Assembly: GCF_019805165.1 (NCBI RefSeq)
Contig: NZ_RWIJ01000017.1
Span: forward strand, 62,001-126,000
Reading direction: 5' to 3'
Length of the DNA stretch: 64,000 nucleotides
Source: Azospirillum sp. 412522
Lineage (GTDB): Bacteria > Pseudomonadota > Alphaproteobacteria > Azospirillales > Azospirillaceae
This document shows positions 24,275-33,249 of this stretch, piece after piece; the first letter of the stretch is position 1; each line of letters starts with the position of its first letter. The notes beneath the pieces are model-generated. The model searched no databases. It worked only from the letters and a program-made list of their open reading frames with translations, and was not told the DNA's origin. The position numbers and the translations under genes are program-made.

Positions 24275-26677
24275 TCAGCGGTGTGCGATCAACTGTGGGC
24301 GCGAAACATCGGTGGGCGCCCCGTCCCGTCCGGTCCCGGACGCGGTATCCTGGCCAACGTTAGTCTGGCCGTCCGGGAGAGGTTCGATGCGGGCCCAGCG
24401 GCCGATGGCGGCCAGCAGCTTGGCCTTCTCCAGCGGCTTGGCCAGATGGGCGTTCATGCCCGCCTGCAGGCAGCGCTCGACCTCGATCTGCATCACGCCG
24501 GCGGTCAGGGCCAGGATGGGAATGCGGCCCACGGGGCCGGACAGGGCGCGGATGCGGCGGGTGGCCTCCAGCCCGTCCATCACCGGCATCTGCACGTCCA
24601 TCAATACGAGGTCGTAGGCCTGTTCCTGCACCGCGGCGACCGCGGCGGCGCCATCGTCCACGGCATCGACATGGTGGCCGGCCTTGGTCAGCATGGTCAC
24701 CGCCAGATCGCGGTTCATCGCCAGATCCTCCGCCAGCAGGATGCGGGCGCCGGTACGGCCGGGCTCGGCGCCGGCCCCATCGCCGGATCCGCCATTGAAT
24801 GGGACGGCGCCATCGGGCTGGATCGCGGCGCTGCCGGCCGGCAGCAGCGGCAGCGAGAACCAGAAGGTGCTGCCGGTGCCGAGCCGGCTTTCCATGCCGA
24901 TCTCGCCGCCCATCAGCTCCACCAGCCGGCGGCAGATCGCCAACCCCAGCCCGGTGCCGCCGCGTCCGCGTTCAAGCTGGGTGAAACGCTGGAACAGGTC
25001 GCGCTGCCGTTCGGGCGCAATGCCGATCCCGGTGTCGGTCACGGTGAAGGTGCAGATGCGGCTGCCGGAGGGTCTTCCGCCCCCGCTACCCCCGTCCTCC
25101 TCGACCGCCTTCACCATCAGCCGGACCGAGCCGCGATCGGTGAACTTCACCGCGTTGCTCAACAGGTTCAGCAGGATCTGGCGCAGCCGGTCGGGGTCGC
25201 CCATGACGAAGCCGCGGGCAGTGGCGGAGATGGTGGTCTGAAGTTCCAGCCCCTTCTGTTCCGCAGCCAGACGGACGATGGCGACGCAGCGGTCGGCCAG
25301 ATCGTCCAGCCGGAAGGGCACGCTGACCAGATCGAGCCGCCCCGCTTCCAGTTTCGACAGGTCGAGCACGTCGTTGATGACGGTCAGCAGCGAGCGTCCG
25401 GCATCGCGCACCTGCGAGGCGTATCGGCGCTGCTCCGTGGTCAGCGGGGTTTCCAGCAGCATCTCCGCGAACCCGATCACGCCGTTCATCGGCGTGCGGA
25501 TCTCGTGGCTCATGGTGGCGAGGAACTCCTCCTTGGCGCGGCTGCCGGCCCGTGCCTCCTCCATGGCGGAGCGCAGCTCCTGCTCGCGCTGCTTCAGGCG
25601 GCGCGACATGTTGTTGAAGGCGTGGGAGACGACGCGGAACTCGTGGGGCGCGCGGTCCGCCTCGATCACGGTGCCGCCGCCGCCGTCGCCGATGCGGGTC
25701 GCCGCGCTGCCCAGTTCCCAGACCCAGCGCAGGACGGAGGCGCGCAGCAGCACCCACAGCGCGGTGACGCTGACCAGGGCGGCGATGGCGAGCAGGCCCA
25801 GGCTCTGCCACAGGTCGCGCCGCGCCTCGGCGATGATCGGGCCGGTCGGCATGCCAACGGCGAAGACGGTGTCGGTCTCGTCCGAATGGCGGAAGGCCCA
25901 CAGCCGGCCGCGACCGTCGGCGCTCTCGGCGTCCAGCGCGCCGTTCTTCTCCGCCAGCATCTGCCGGATGTGCGGCATCTGGCCGATGTTGCGGTTCAGC
26001 CAGCCTTCCGGGTCGGGCTGGCGGGCGACGATCACGCCATGGCGGTCCAGGACCATGACGCGCGCGTCCGGCTGCTTCAGCACCTTCACCAGATCGGTCA
26101 GCCAGGTGAGATCCACCGCCACGCCCATCACGCGGACGATCCGCCCGTCCTCGATGATCGGGCTGGCGACGATGATCAGCGGCCTCAGCGAGCGCTTGCC
26201 GATGATGAAATCGCTGACCACCCAGCTTTTGGTGTCCAGCACGCGCTGGAAATACTCGCGTTCCCTGAGCGAGATGCCGGCGCCGGGGCCGGTGGTGTCG
26301 CAGATGATGTTGCCGTCGGCGTCGGTCAGCCAGACGCCGGTGGTCCAGCGGTGCTGGCGCGGCATCGGCGACAGGGTGGCGACGCAGGCGTCGGTGTGGT
26401 CCGGCGTGGCGTCGCGGATCGCCGGGACCAGCGACAGCACGCCCAGGAGGTTCCTGGCCTCGCCGATCAGATCGCGCTGGCGCTCCACCCCGTCGTCGGC
26501 CAGATGCTGAGCCAGTTCCCGCGCGGCGTCGATATGGTCGTCGAGCTGCTGGGCGGCGAGGTAGAGCGCACCCACCAGCGGCAGAGCCAGCGAGGCCAGC
26601 ACCACGCCCATCAGGCGGGCACGCAGGCTGCGCGGGCTGACGGCGCGGAGCAGGCGGGGCATCAGACCGGCGGGCAT
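24275..26677 (-). CDS. Hybrid sensor histidine kinase (Cache sensor, HAMP, HisKA, HATPase, REC)
   Basis: About 800 residues. A first transmembrane helix (RARLMGVVLASLALPLVGAL) is followed by a ~250-residue periplasmic double-Cache-like sensor (GVWLTDADGNIICDTTG, REREYFQRVL). A second helix and HAMP come next, then a HisKA box with phospho-acceptor His (FLATMSHEIRTPMNGVIGF), the HATPase N box (ILLNLLSNAVKFTDRG) and G boxes, and a C-terminal receiver (LVLMDVQMPVMDGLEATRR). A Cache sensor suggests small-molecule detection; the partner is unknown. ATG 26677 with GGAGAG upstream is preferred; the frame is open to 26752. Confidence 0.85.
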   Translation of the reverse strand: MPAGLMPRLLRAVSPRSLRARLMGVVLASLALPLVGALYLAAQQLDDHIDAARELAQHLADDGVERQRDLIGEARNLLGVLSLVPAIRDATPDHTDACVATLSPMPRQHRWTTGVWLTDADGNIICDTTGPGAGISLREREYFQRVLDTKSWVVSDFIIGKRSLRPLIIVASPIIEDGRIVRVMGVAVDLTWLTDLVKVLKQPDARVMVLDRHGVIVARQPDPEGWLNRNIGQMPHIRQMLAEKNGALDAESADGRGRLWAFRHSDETDTVFAVGMPTGPIIAEARRDLWQSLGLLAIAALVSVTALWVLLRASVLRWVWELGSAATRIGDGGGGTVIEADRAPHEFRVVSHAFNNMSRRLKQREQELRSAMEEARAGSRAKEEFLATMSHEIRTPMNGVIGFAEMLLETPLTTEQRRYASQVRDAGRSLLTVINDVLDLSKLEAGRLDLVSVPFRLDDLADRCVAIVRLAAEQKGLELQTTISATARGFVMGDPDRLRQILLNLLSNAVKFTDRGSVRLMVKAVEEDGGSGGGRPSGSRICTFTVTDTGIGIAPERQRDLFQRFTQLERGRGGTGLGLAICRRLVELMGGEIGMESRLGTGSTFWFSLPLLPAGSAAIQPDGAVPFNGGSGDGAGAEPGRTGARILLAEDLAMNRDLAVTMLTKAGHHVDAVDDGAAAVAAVQEQAYDLVLMDVQMPVMDGLEATRRIRALSGPVGRIPILALTAGVMQIEVERCLQAGMNAHLAKPLEKAKLLAAIGRWARIEPLPDGQTNVGQDTASGTGRDGAPTDVSRPQLIAHR

Positions 26678-26940
26678 GGATGGATGGCTCTCCGCGGGAA
26701 CGTTCGTCGACGCCCCGAGCTTAAACCGTCGCGCGGCGCGTTGCGATGACACAGCTCAATAGCACTGGCGCGGACGCAATGTGAACTGCCCGCTGCGCAA
26801 AAAGTTGCAGAATGCCGAAATTATCACCGACCATCCCGTGTGTCGGCGCCTTTGGGCATTTGACGGCCGTCAAGGCTGGTGGGACCCGCTTCGGAGATGG
26901 TCCCGGCATTGCGCCGGCCAGCCGTCAGGAGACCCGCCTC

Positions 26941-28248
26941 ATGCATACGGAAAGCGAGCACGGGATCACGCCCGCCGGGCCGGCTGTCACTGGGCCGGCT
27001 GTCACTGGGCCGGCGAATTGGCGGACCGGCATCCTCCTCGGCATTTCGAGGCAGCGGGTGCGCCGGGCCGTGCTGATGCTGCACCTTGTCCTGGGGCTGG
27101 CCGTGGGGGCGCTGCTGGCCCTGACGGCGCTGACCGGCAGCCTGCTGGTCTTCTATGTCGACATCGACCGCGTGCTGGCGCCGGAACTGGTGGTGCCGAC
27201 AGGACAGGGGGTGGGGCAGGGGGTAGGACAGGGGGCTGCGCCGCACGGTCCGGTGCCGCTGGACCGTGTGGTGCAGGCTCTGCGCGAGGCCCACCCGGCC
27301 CGCAGCGGCGGCTGGCGGCTGGAGCTTCCCCATGGGCCGGACCATCCGATCATGGCCCGCTACATGAAGCCGGAGGAGACGGCGGGCAAGTCCTTTGCGC
27401 CGCTGATGGTGGCGGTCAACCCGTACAGCGGGGAGGTGCTGTCGTCCCGTTTCTGGGGACGGACGGCGATGACCTGGGTCTACGACCTGCATTACCTGCT
27501 GCTGGCCGGCGACAGCGGCCAGCTGGCGATGGCCCTGGGCGGGATCGCCAGCCTGCTGACCCTCGCCAGCGGAGTCTATCTGTGGTGGCCGGCGGCGGGG
27601 AAATGGGGACGGGCGCTGCGGCCCCGGCTGCGCTCCGGCCTCGTCCGGCAGGTGTTCGACATCCATGTGCTGGCGGGGGTCTACGGCCTCGTCGTCCTGC
27701 TGCCGCTGATCGTGACGGGGATCGTCATGGAGCGGCCGGACTGGGTGAGGCCGGCGGTGGAGAGGCTGTCGCCGCTGAGCCCGCCGCCCGACCTCGCCTC
27801 GGCCCGGGGCGGGACGGCGGTCGGTGCCGACGCCGCCCTGGCCGCGGCGCTGGCGCGCTTCCCGCAGGCCGAACCGCGCTGGGTCGAGGTGCCGGGCCAG
27901 GGTGGCGGCGCCTATCACATCCGTTTGTTCCAGGCCGGCGAACCGGGCTGGCGCTTTCCCAAGACCAGCGTCTGGGTGAATGGCGGCGACGGCACGATCC
28001 TGGATCTGCGCGACCCCACCCGCTGGACCGCCGGCGACGCCTTCTTCGGCTGGCAGCATCCGCTGCACAATGGCGAGTGCTTCGGCCTGTGCTGCCGCGT
28101 CCTGGTGGCGGTGGCGGGCCTGCTGCCGGCGTTGATGCTGGCCACCGGCGTGGTGCGCTGGCGGCAGAAGAAGCGGACGCGGCCGATCCGGGTTGAGCTG
28201 GTGCGGGTTGGGGGGGACGCCAGCGGCCATAGGTGTAAGAAGCCATGA
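26941..28248 (+). CDS. PepSY-associated membrane protein
   Basis: A 435-residue inner-membrane protein with about four spans. These include an N-terminal helix (VLMLHLVLGLAVGALLALTALTGSLLVF) ending in YVDIDRVLAP, a span pair near residues 180-260 (LHYLLLAGDSGQ, IASLLTLASGVYLWWP) and a C-terminal span (VAVAGLLPALMLATGVVRW). His residues in the helices (LHLV, DLHYLL, DIHVLAG, WQHPLHNGE) fit the PepSY-TM family, many of which accompany siderophore uptake and may reduce ferric iron. ATG 26941 follows AGGAG. An in-frame 15-nt repeat lies near the N-terminus. Confidence 0.8.
   Translation: MHTESEHGITPAGPAVTGPAVTGPANWRTGILLGISRQRVRRAVLMLHLVLGLAVGALLALTALTGSLLVFYVDIDRVLAPELVVPTGQGVGQGVGQGAAPHGPVPLDRVVQALREAHPARSGGWRLELPHGPDHPIMARYMKPEETAGKSFAPLMVAVNPYSGEVLSSRFWGRTAMTWVYDLHYLLLAGDSGQLAMALGGIASLLTLASGVYLWWPAAGKWGRALRPRLRSGLVRQVFDIHVLAGVYGLVVLLPLIVTGIVMERPDWVRPAVERLSPLSPPPDLASARGGTAVGADAALAAALARFPQAEPRWVEVPGQGGGAYHIRLFQAGEPGWRFPKTSVWVNGGDGTILDLRDPTRWTAGDAFFGWQHPLHNGECFGLCCRVLVAVAGLLPALMLATGVVRWRQKKRTRPIRVELVRVGGDASGHRCKKP
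26977..27014 (+). repeat. 15-nt in-frame tandem repeat
   Basis: GGGCCGGCTGTCACT occurs twice (26977-26991, 26992-27006), followed by a partial third copy, giving the peptide GPAVTGPAVTGPA before the first transmembrane segment. Confidence 0.85.
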
Positions 28249-28290
28249 GTCCAATGGCTTAAGGGTGACAGGTTCCCGGCGGCTGTTGAA

Positions 28291-28311
28291 CGCAGACTGA
28301 TTCCGTCTGCG
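28291..28311 (+). promoter_or_regulatory. Hairpin directly before the Nramp-type gene
   Basis: CGCAGAC (28291-28297) and GTCTGCG (28305-28311) form a perfect 7-bp stem with loop TGATTCC; its last base is the first G of the GAGG ribosome site for ATG 28319. It could affect translation or bind a regulator. No known metal operator or riboswitch was recognised. Confidence 0.35.
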
Positions 28312-28318
28312 AGGCATC

Positions 28319-29626
28319 ATGAAGGACCAGGTGGGCGAACGGTCGGCCGTTTGCGATGGGGCCGGGCCGGAACACGGGAAGACCGGCATCTTCCGTATGA
28401 TCGGTTCGGGGATCGTCACCGGGGCGGCCGATGACGATCCTTCCGCCATCGGCACCTATGCCAGCGCCGGCGCCCGCTTCGGCCTGGGGATCCTGTGGAT
28501 CGCGCCGGTCCTGCTGCCGATGATGTATGTGGTGGTCTATCTGTCCGCCAAGATCGGACAGGTCTATGGCAAGGGGTTGTTCGCCTGTATCCGCGACCGG
28601 TTCCCTCGCTGGGTGCTGCTGCCGATGGTCACTCTGGCCTTCGTCGGCAACATCATCGAGGCCGCCGCCGACCTCGGCGGCATCGGCGCCGCCCTGAACC
28701 TCCTGATCCCCCTTCCCGTCCCCCTGATCGTGGTCGGCGCCGCCTGCATCATCTTCGGCATCCAGTATTTCGGCTCCTACTCGCTGATCAGAAACATCTT
28801 CCGCTGGCTGGCCCTGGTCCTGTTCGCCTATGTGGCGGCGGCCGTGCTGGCCAAGCCCGATCCATGGGAGGTGATCCGCAGTACCTTCGTCCCCGGCATC
28901 CGGTTCGATGCCGGGTTCCTGTCGATCGTCGTCGCCTGCATCGGCACCTCGCTGTCGGCCTATGTCTACACGTGGCAGTCCAACCAGGAGGTCGAGGAGC
29001 AGATCGCCATGGGCCGGCGCCGCCTGTGGCAGCGCAAAGGCGCCACGCGCGGGGAAATGAAGCGGACCAGCCGGGACGTGCTGACCGGCATGCTGTTCTC
29101 GAATGTCATTCTCTATTTCATCATCCTGTCGACGGGCGCGACGCTCCATGCCGCCGGGCAGACCGAGATCGAGACGGCGGCGCAGGCGGCGTCGGCCCTG
29201 GAGCCGCTGGCCGGCGAGGCGGCGAAATACCTGTTCGCCGCCGGCGTGGCCGGCGTCGGCTTCCTGGCCGTGCCGGTGATGACCACGGGTGCGGCCTACG
29301 ACGTCGTCCAGGGCATGGGAAGAGAGGGCAGTCTCCACGACCGTCCCGGCGAGAACAAGCTGTTCTACGGCGTCATCGCCATCGTGACGGTGCTTGCCGT
29401 GGCGATGAACTTCCTGGGCTTCAATCCGATGAAGGCGCTGGTCTGGTCGGGCATCGTCCAGGGCTTTTCCGTTCCGCCGCTGCTTCTGCTCATGATGCTG
29501 CTCACCAACAGCCGGAAAGTGGTGGGCGCGCGGACGAACGGGCGGCTGACCAATGTGCTGGGCTGGGCGACGACGCTGGTGACCTTCCTGTGTACCGTCG
29601 CCCTGGTCGTGACCTGGTTCGTATGA
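28319..29626 (+). CDS. Nramp-family divalent metal transporter
   Basis: A 435-residue protein with about eleven spans. The first helix carries TGAADDDPSAIGTYASAG, the position of the metal-binding DPGN of classic Nramp proteins but with the Asn replaced, a variant typical of a divergent bacterial subfamily. The loop TWQSNQEVEEQIAMGRRR is also conserved there. It probably imports Mn2+, Fe2+ or Mg2+ with protons; the ion is not decided by the sequence. Confidence 0.8.
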   Translation: MKDQVGERSAVCDGAGPEHGKTGIFRMIGSGIVTGAADDDPSAIGTYASAGARFGLGILWIAPVLLPMMYVVVYLSAKIGQVYGKGLFACIRDRFPRWVLLPMVTLAFVGNIIEAAADLGGIGAALNLLIPLPVPLIVVGAACIIFGIQYFGSYSLIRNIFRWLALVLFAYVAAAVLAKPDPWEVIRSTFVPGIRFDAGFLSIVVACIGTSLSAYVYTWQSNQEVEEQIAMGRRRLWQRKGATRGEMKRTSRDVLTGMLFSNVILYFIILSTGATLHAAGQTEIETAAQAASALEPLAGEAAKYLFAAGVAGVGFLAVPVMTTGAAYDVVQGMGREGSLHDRPGENKLFYGVIAIVTVLAVAMNFLGFNPMKALVWSGIVQGFSVPPLLLLMMLLTNSRKVVGARTNGRLTNVLGWATTLVTFLCTVALVVTWFV

Positions 29627-29648
29627 CGATCGTTGCCGGCATCGGGCC

Positions 29649-29690
29649 GCCGATATCAGACCGCCGATATCAGACCGCCGATATCAGACC
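29649..29690. repeat. Three exact 14-bp tandem repeats
   Basis: GCCGATATCAGACC is repeated three times without change between the Nramp gene and the convergent phosphatase gene; the phosphatase stop codon lies in the third unit. Each unit contains the palindrome GATATC. Confidence 0.9.
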
Positions 29691-30157
29691 GTCGGCCCGC
29701 GTGTCAGGGGGAATCGCTGCTTCATCTTGGCCAGCAGGCCGTCGCGGACGGTGCGGTAGGCCTCCAGCATGGCGTCGCGGGTGCCGTCGACCAGGGTGGG
29801 GTCGAAGGTGTTCCAGAACTCCACGTCGCAGGCCATGGTGCGCGTCATCTCGATGGCGCGGTGCTGCGCCTCCGGCGACAGCGAGACGATCAGGTCGAAG
29901 TTGGTGTCTTCCAGATCCTCGAAGGTGCGGCAGCGGTGCCGGGAGATGTCGATGCCGATCTCCTCCATCACCGCGACGGCGAAGGGGTCGACCTCGTCGC
30001 CGTCGCGGACGCCGACCGAATCCACATAGACGCGGGCGCCATGGTAATGGCGCATCATCGCCGCCGCCATCGGCGAACGGATCATGTTGTAGGTACAGGC
30101 GAACAATACGCTCGTGACCGGCAGAGGGGTGAGGACCGGGGTCGCCGCCATGGTCAT
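29684..30157 (-). CDS. Low-molecular-weight phosphotyrosine phosphatase-like protein
   Basis: A 157-residue protein with the active-site loop Cys21-x5-Arg27-Ser (CTYNMIRSP) and a C-terminal WNTFDP segment with the likely acid Asp. The loop departs from the classic CxGNxCRS. It is the arsC/wzb-like gene regularly found between UPF0262 and infA in alphaproteobacteria. Substrate unknown. Its end lies in the 14-bp repeats, which alter only the last residues. Confidence 0.8.
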   Translation of the reverse strand: MTMAATPVLTPLPVTSVLFACTYNMIRSPMAAAMMRHYHGARVYVDSVGVRDGDEVDPFAVAVMEEIGIDISRHRCRTFEDLEDTNFDLIVSLSPEAQHRAIEMTRTMACDVEFWNTFDPTLVDGTRDAMLEAYRTVRDGLLAKMKQRFPLTRGPTV

Positions 30158-30172
30158 GCGCCGCCCGGCCCG

Positions 30173-30658
30173 TCAGCCGCGAATGTGCAGGACGCAGAGC
30201 AGCGTGAACAGCCGGCGCGCGGTCTGCAGGTCCATCTCCACCTTGCCGGCCAGCCGTTCGCGCAGCATCTCGGACCCCTCGTTGTGCAGGCCGCGGCGGC
30301 CCATGTCGATGGCTTCGATCTGCGAGGGCGTCGACCGCTTGATGGCGGCGTAGTAGCTCTCGCAGATCAGGAAATAGTCCCGCACGATCGAGCGGAACCC
30401 GGTGATCGGCAGCGTCAGCCGGTCGAGTTCGCTGCTGTCCTCGCGCCGGATGTCGAAGACCAGCCGGTTGTCCTCGATCGACAGGTGGAGGTGGTACGGC
30501 CCGTCCTCCGCGAAGTCGCAGGGGCAGAACTCGTTGTCCTCCAGCAGGTCGAAGATGGCGACGGCGCGCTCATGCTCCACCTCCGGCTTGTGGCGGACGA
30601 CACTCCGCTCGTCGAGCGTCACATGGGTGATGCGCCGCTTGCTCTTCGCCGTCGTCAC
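30173..30658 (-). CDS. UPF0262 family protein
   Basis: A 161-residue cytoplasmic protein of an alphaproteobacterial family of unknown function. Recognisable blocks are PYHLHLSIEDNRLVFDIR, LPITGFRSIVRDYFLICESYY and IEAIDMGRRGLHNEGSE. It is 15 bp upstream of the phosphatase gene and 60 bp downstream of hisD, its conserved place. Confidence 0.9.
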   Translation of the reverse strand: MTTAKSKRRITHVTLDERSVVRHKPEVEHERAVAIFDLLEDNEFCPCDFAEDGPYHLHLSIEDNRLVFDIRREDSSELDRLTLPITGFRSIVRDYFLICESYYAAIKRSTPSQIEAIDMGRRGLHNEGSEMLRERLAGKVEMDLQTARRLFTLLCVLHIRG

Positions 30659-30718
30659 GCCCCGCCTCCCCGTTTGCCAGTGGCCGTCTTCCGGAAGCCG
30701 CTTCCCGGAAGATGCTTC

Positions 30719-32023
30719 TTAATCTTTGTAACCCGGCAGCCGCTGGGCGACGGAGCGCGCGTGCGCCTCCAGCCCCTCGGCCATCGCCAGCGTCACCGCC
30801 GCCGGGCCGATGGCCCGCAGGCTGTCGGCGTCGCAGGCGACGAAGGTGGTGCGCTTCATGAAGTCCAGCACGTTGAGGCCGGAGGAGAAGCGGGCGCTGC
30901 GCGCCGTCGGCAGCACATGGTTCGGTCCGGCGACATAATCGCCGATGGCCTCCGGCGTGTAGCGGCCGAGGAAGATGGCGCCGGCATTGCGGATCCGCGC
31001 CGCCAGCGCGTCCGGATCCTCCACCGCCAACTCCAGATGCTCCGGCGCCAGCCGGTCGACCAGGGCGGGGGCATCGGCCGTCAGGTCGCCGACCAGGACG
31101 ATGGCACCATGCTCCCGCCAGCTCTCTCCAGCGATGGCGGTGCGCGGCAGCGTCTCCAGATGCTTCTCCACCGCCGAGGCGACCGCGTCGGCGAAGGCGG
31201 CATCGTCGGTGATCAGGATCGACTGGGCCGAGGTGTCGTGCTCCGCCTGCGACAGCAGGTCCATGGCGATCCAGGCCGGGTCGTTGTGGCCGTCGGCCAC
31301 CACCAGAATCTCCGACGGGCCGGCGATGCTGTCGATGCCGACGAGGCCGTAGACCTGCCGCTTGGCGGCGGCGACGAAGGCGTTGCCGGGACCGACGATC
31401 TTGTCGACCGGCCGGATCGTCGCCGTGCCGTGGGCCAGCGCCGCGACCGCCTGGGCGCCGCCGATGCGGTAGATCTCGTCGATGCCGCAGCGCTTGGCGG
31501 CGGCCAGCACCAGCGGGTTGATCGCCCCGTCCGGCGTCGGCACCACCATCACCACGCGCTCCACGCCCGCGACCTTGGCCGGCAGCGCGTTCATCAGCAC
31601 CGAGGACGGGTAGGAGGCGGTGCCGCCCGGCACATAGAGGCCGACGGCCCCGACCGGGGTCCAGCGGGCACCCAGCCGGACGCCGGCGGCGTCGCGGTAG
31701 TCGGTGACCTCCGGGATCTGGCGGCGGTGGAACGCCTCGATCCGCGCGGCGGCGAGGTCGAGCGCCTCCAGCGTCTCCGCCGAGCATTTGGCCGTGGCCG
31801 CGTCGATCTCGTCGCGGCCGATGCGCAGGGTGTCGGCCGTCAGGGTCTGACGGTCCCAGCGGGCGGTGTAGTCGATGAGCGCCGCATCGCCGCGGGCGCG
31901 GACCTGATCGATCACCCCGGCGACCAGCGTCTGGACATCCTCGCTGGCCTCGCGCTTGGCGTGCAGCAGCGCCTCGAAGCCGGCGGCGAAGTCCGCGTCG
32001 CGAATATCAAGCCTGACGGGCAT
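30719..32023 (-). CDS. hisD: Histidinol dehydrogenase
   Basis: A 434-residue enzyme for the last two steps of histidine synthesis (histidinol to histidine, NAD and Zn dependent). Seen are VGLYVPGGTASYPSSVLMNALPAKVAG, IAGPSEILVVAD, the Zn/catalytic region LLSQAEHDTSAQS and PNHVLPTARSARFSSGL. Length is normal. Its start overlaps the hisG end by 17 bp. Confidence 0.97.
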   Translation of the reverse strand: MPVRLDIRDADFAAGFEALLHAKREASEDVQTLVAGVIDQVRARGDAALIDYTARWDRQTLTADTLRIGRDEIDAATAKCSAETLEALDLAAARIEAFHRRQIPEVTDYRDAAGVRLGARWTPVGAVGLYVPGGTASYPSSVLMNALPAKVAGVERVVMVVPTPDGAINPLVLAAAKRCGIDEIYRIGGAQAVAALAHGTATIRPVDKIVGPGNAFVAAAKRQVYGLVGIDSIAGPSEILVVADGHNDPAWIAMDLLSQAEHDTSAQSILITDDAAFADAVASAVEKHLETLPRTAIAGESWREHGAIVLVGDLTADAPALVDRLAPEHLELAVEDPDALAARIRNAGAIFLGRYTPEAIGDYVAGPNHVLPTARSARFSSGLNVLDFMKRTTFVACDADSLRAIGPAAVTLAMAEGLEAHARSVAQRLPGYKD

Positions 32024-32717
32024 TCACCGCCTCCCGGAACTTGTCGATCCACTGAGAAATCTCGGCCGTCCGCGTCTTGAAGGCGGCGCGGTTGACGATC
32101 AGGCGCGAGGTGACGTCGGCGATATGCTCCACCTCCACCAGCCCGTTGGCCTTCAAGGTCGAACCGGTCGAGACCAGATCGACGATGCGGCGGCACAGGC
32201 CCAGCGTCGGCGCCAGCTCCATGGCGCCGTTCAGCTTGACGCATTCGGCCTGGACGCCGCGGGCGGCGAAGTGGCGCTTGGTCACCTCCGGGTATTTGGT
32301 GGCGACGCGGACGTGGCTCCAGCGCGACGGATCGTCGCTCTCCAGCATCTCCGCCGGTTCGGCGACCGACAGGCGGCAGGCGCCGATGCCGAGGTCGAGC
32401 GGCGCGTAGATCTCCGGATAGTCGAACTCCATCAGCACGTCGTTGCCCGCCACGCCGAGATGGGCGGCGCCGAAGGCGACGAAGGTCGCCACGTCGAAGG
32501 AGCGGACGCGGATGATGCTGAGGTTCGGCACGTTGGTGGCGAAGCGCAGGAGTCGGCTCCTGTCGTCGTCGAAGGCCGGCTCGGGATGGATGCCGGCATG
32601 GGACAGCAGCGGGCGCAGCTCCTTCAGGATGCGGCCCTTGGGCAGGGCCAGCACGAGCTGGTCGTCGACAGGAACCTCGGCGGCCGGCAAGCCCAGGGCG
32701 CTGGTATCGGCGGACAA
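32007..32717 (-). CDS. hisG: ATP phosphoribosyltransferase, short form
   Basis: About 236 residues, catalysing ATP + PRPP to phosphoribosyl-ATP, the first histidine step. Motifs are LALPKGRILKELRPLL, GVAGNDVLMEF and the PRPP loop region DLVSTGSTLKANGLVE. The short form lacks the regulatory ACT domain and normally needs HisZ, not seen here. A TTG start at 32717, seven bases after GAGGAG, gives the family length; the frame stays open to ATG 32807. Confidence 0.92.
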   Translation of the reverse strand: MSADTSALGLPAAEVPVDDQLVLALPKGRILKELRPLLSHAGIHPEPAFDDDRSRLLRFATNVPNLSIIRVRSFDVATFVAFGAAHLGVAGNDVLMEFDYPEIYAPLDLGIGACRLSVAEPAEMLESDDPSRWSHVRVATKYPEVTKRHFAARGVQAECVKLNGAMELAPTLGLCRRIVDLVSTGSTLKANGLVEVEHIADVTSRLIVNRAAFKTRTAEISQWIDKFREAVNARQA

Positions 32718-33037
32718 AACACTCTCCTCGCATCGCTCGCCGGGGCGCTGTGCATGCCCCGGATGAACCATCGAGGCGATTGATAGCACATTCCGCGCGC
32801 CCGTCACCTGTCGCTGTCGCGCCGGGCAGATTTTACGGGAAAAATCCGGTTAATGAGAAATTCCACACAAGAAGGAAAAATGGATTTGACCAAACCCCAT
32901 CGAAAGAGTAGATAAAACCCATGGACGCCCCGCCGGGGTATCCCGCGGCAATTTGACTTCTGCAGCTTGCGCCGCGTCACCAAACGCTAAAGCGCCACGA
33001 TACCGGTCGTGGACCTCTTCAAGAAGGAGAGACCGGA
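32718..33037. other. hisG/metQ intergenic region with promoter and hairpin
   Basis: About 320 bp. The middle is AT-rich (around 32830-32925). TTGACT (32953-32958) is a -35 candidate without a good -10. A hairpin CCACGA (32995-33000) / TCGTGG (33007-33012) with loop TACCGG lies just before the ribosome site AAGGAGAG of the leader peptide. No SAM riboswitch consensus was recognised. Confidence 0.45.
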
Positions 33038-33124
33038 ATGACCTCGCGAGTTTCCGCTCCCCCGCCCGTGCTTCGGACCGCTTCCCCGGCCTGCATGATG
33101 CGTTCGGGCCTGTGTTGCCGCTGA
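33038..33124 (+). CDS. Cys/Met-containing 28-residue leader peptide (putative attenuator)
   Basis: ATG 33038 has AAGGAGAG seven bases upstream and the frame ends at TGA 33124. The product is MTSRVSAPPP... ending ACMMRSGLCCR, so five of its last ten residues are Cys or Met. A tiny, well-initiated frame with clustered sulphur amino acids upstream of a methionine transporter is what an amino-acid-sensing leader looks like. The CCR end resembles cysteine leader peptides known from actinobacteria. No U-tract terminator follows, so the control could be at translation or via Rho. Confidence 0.6.
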   Translation: MTSRVSAPPPVLRTASPACMMRSGLCCR

Positions 33125-33249
33125 CCTCGCGGCCCAGAAACACAGCGCCCATCCCGCACATCCGCCAGTCCTGAACGCATTCGCGCCGCAGCCCCGCCTT
33201 GCCGGAGGCCCACCGCGCAGCCAATCCCAGTATGGGGGAGCACCTCGCC

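Noticed and set aside
32808..33037. SAM-type riboswitch upstream of the methionine transporter
   Set aside because: The region has only one short hairpin and no recognisable SAM-I, SAM-II or SAH core; the leader peptide explains the layout better.
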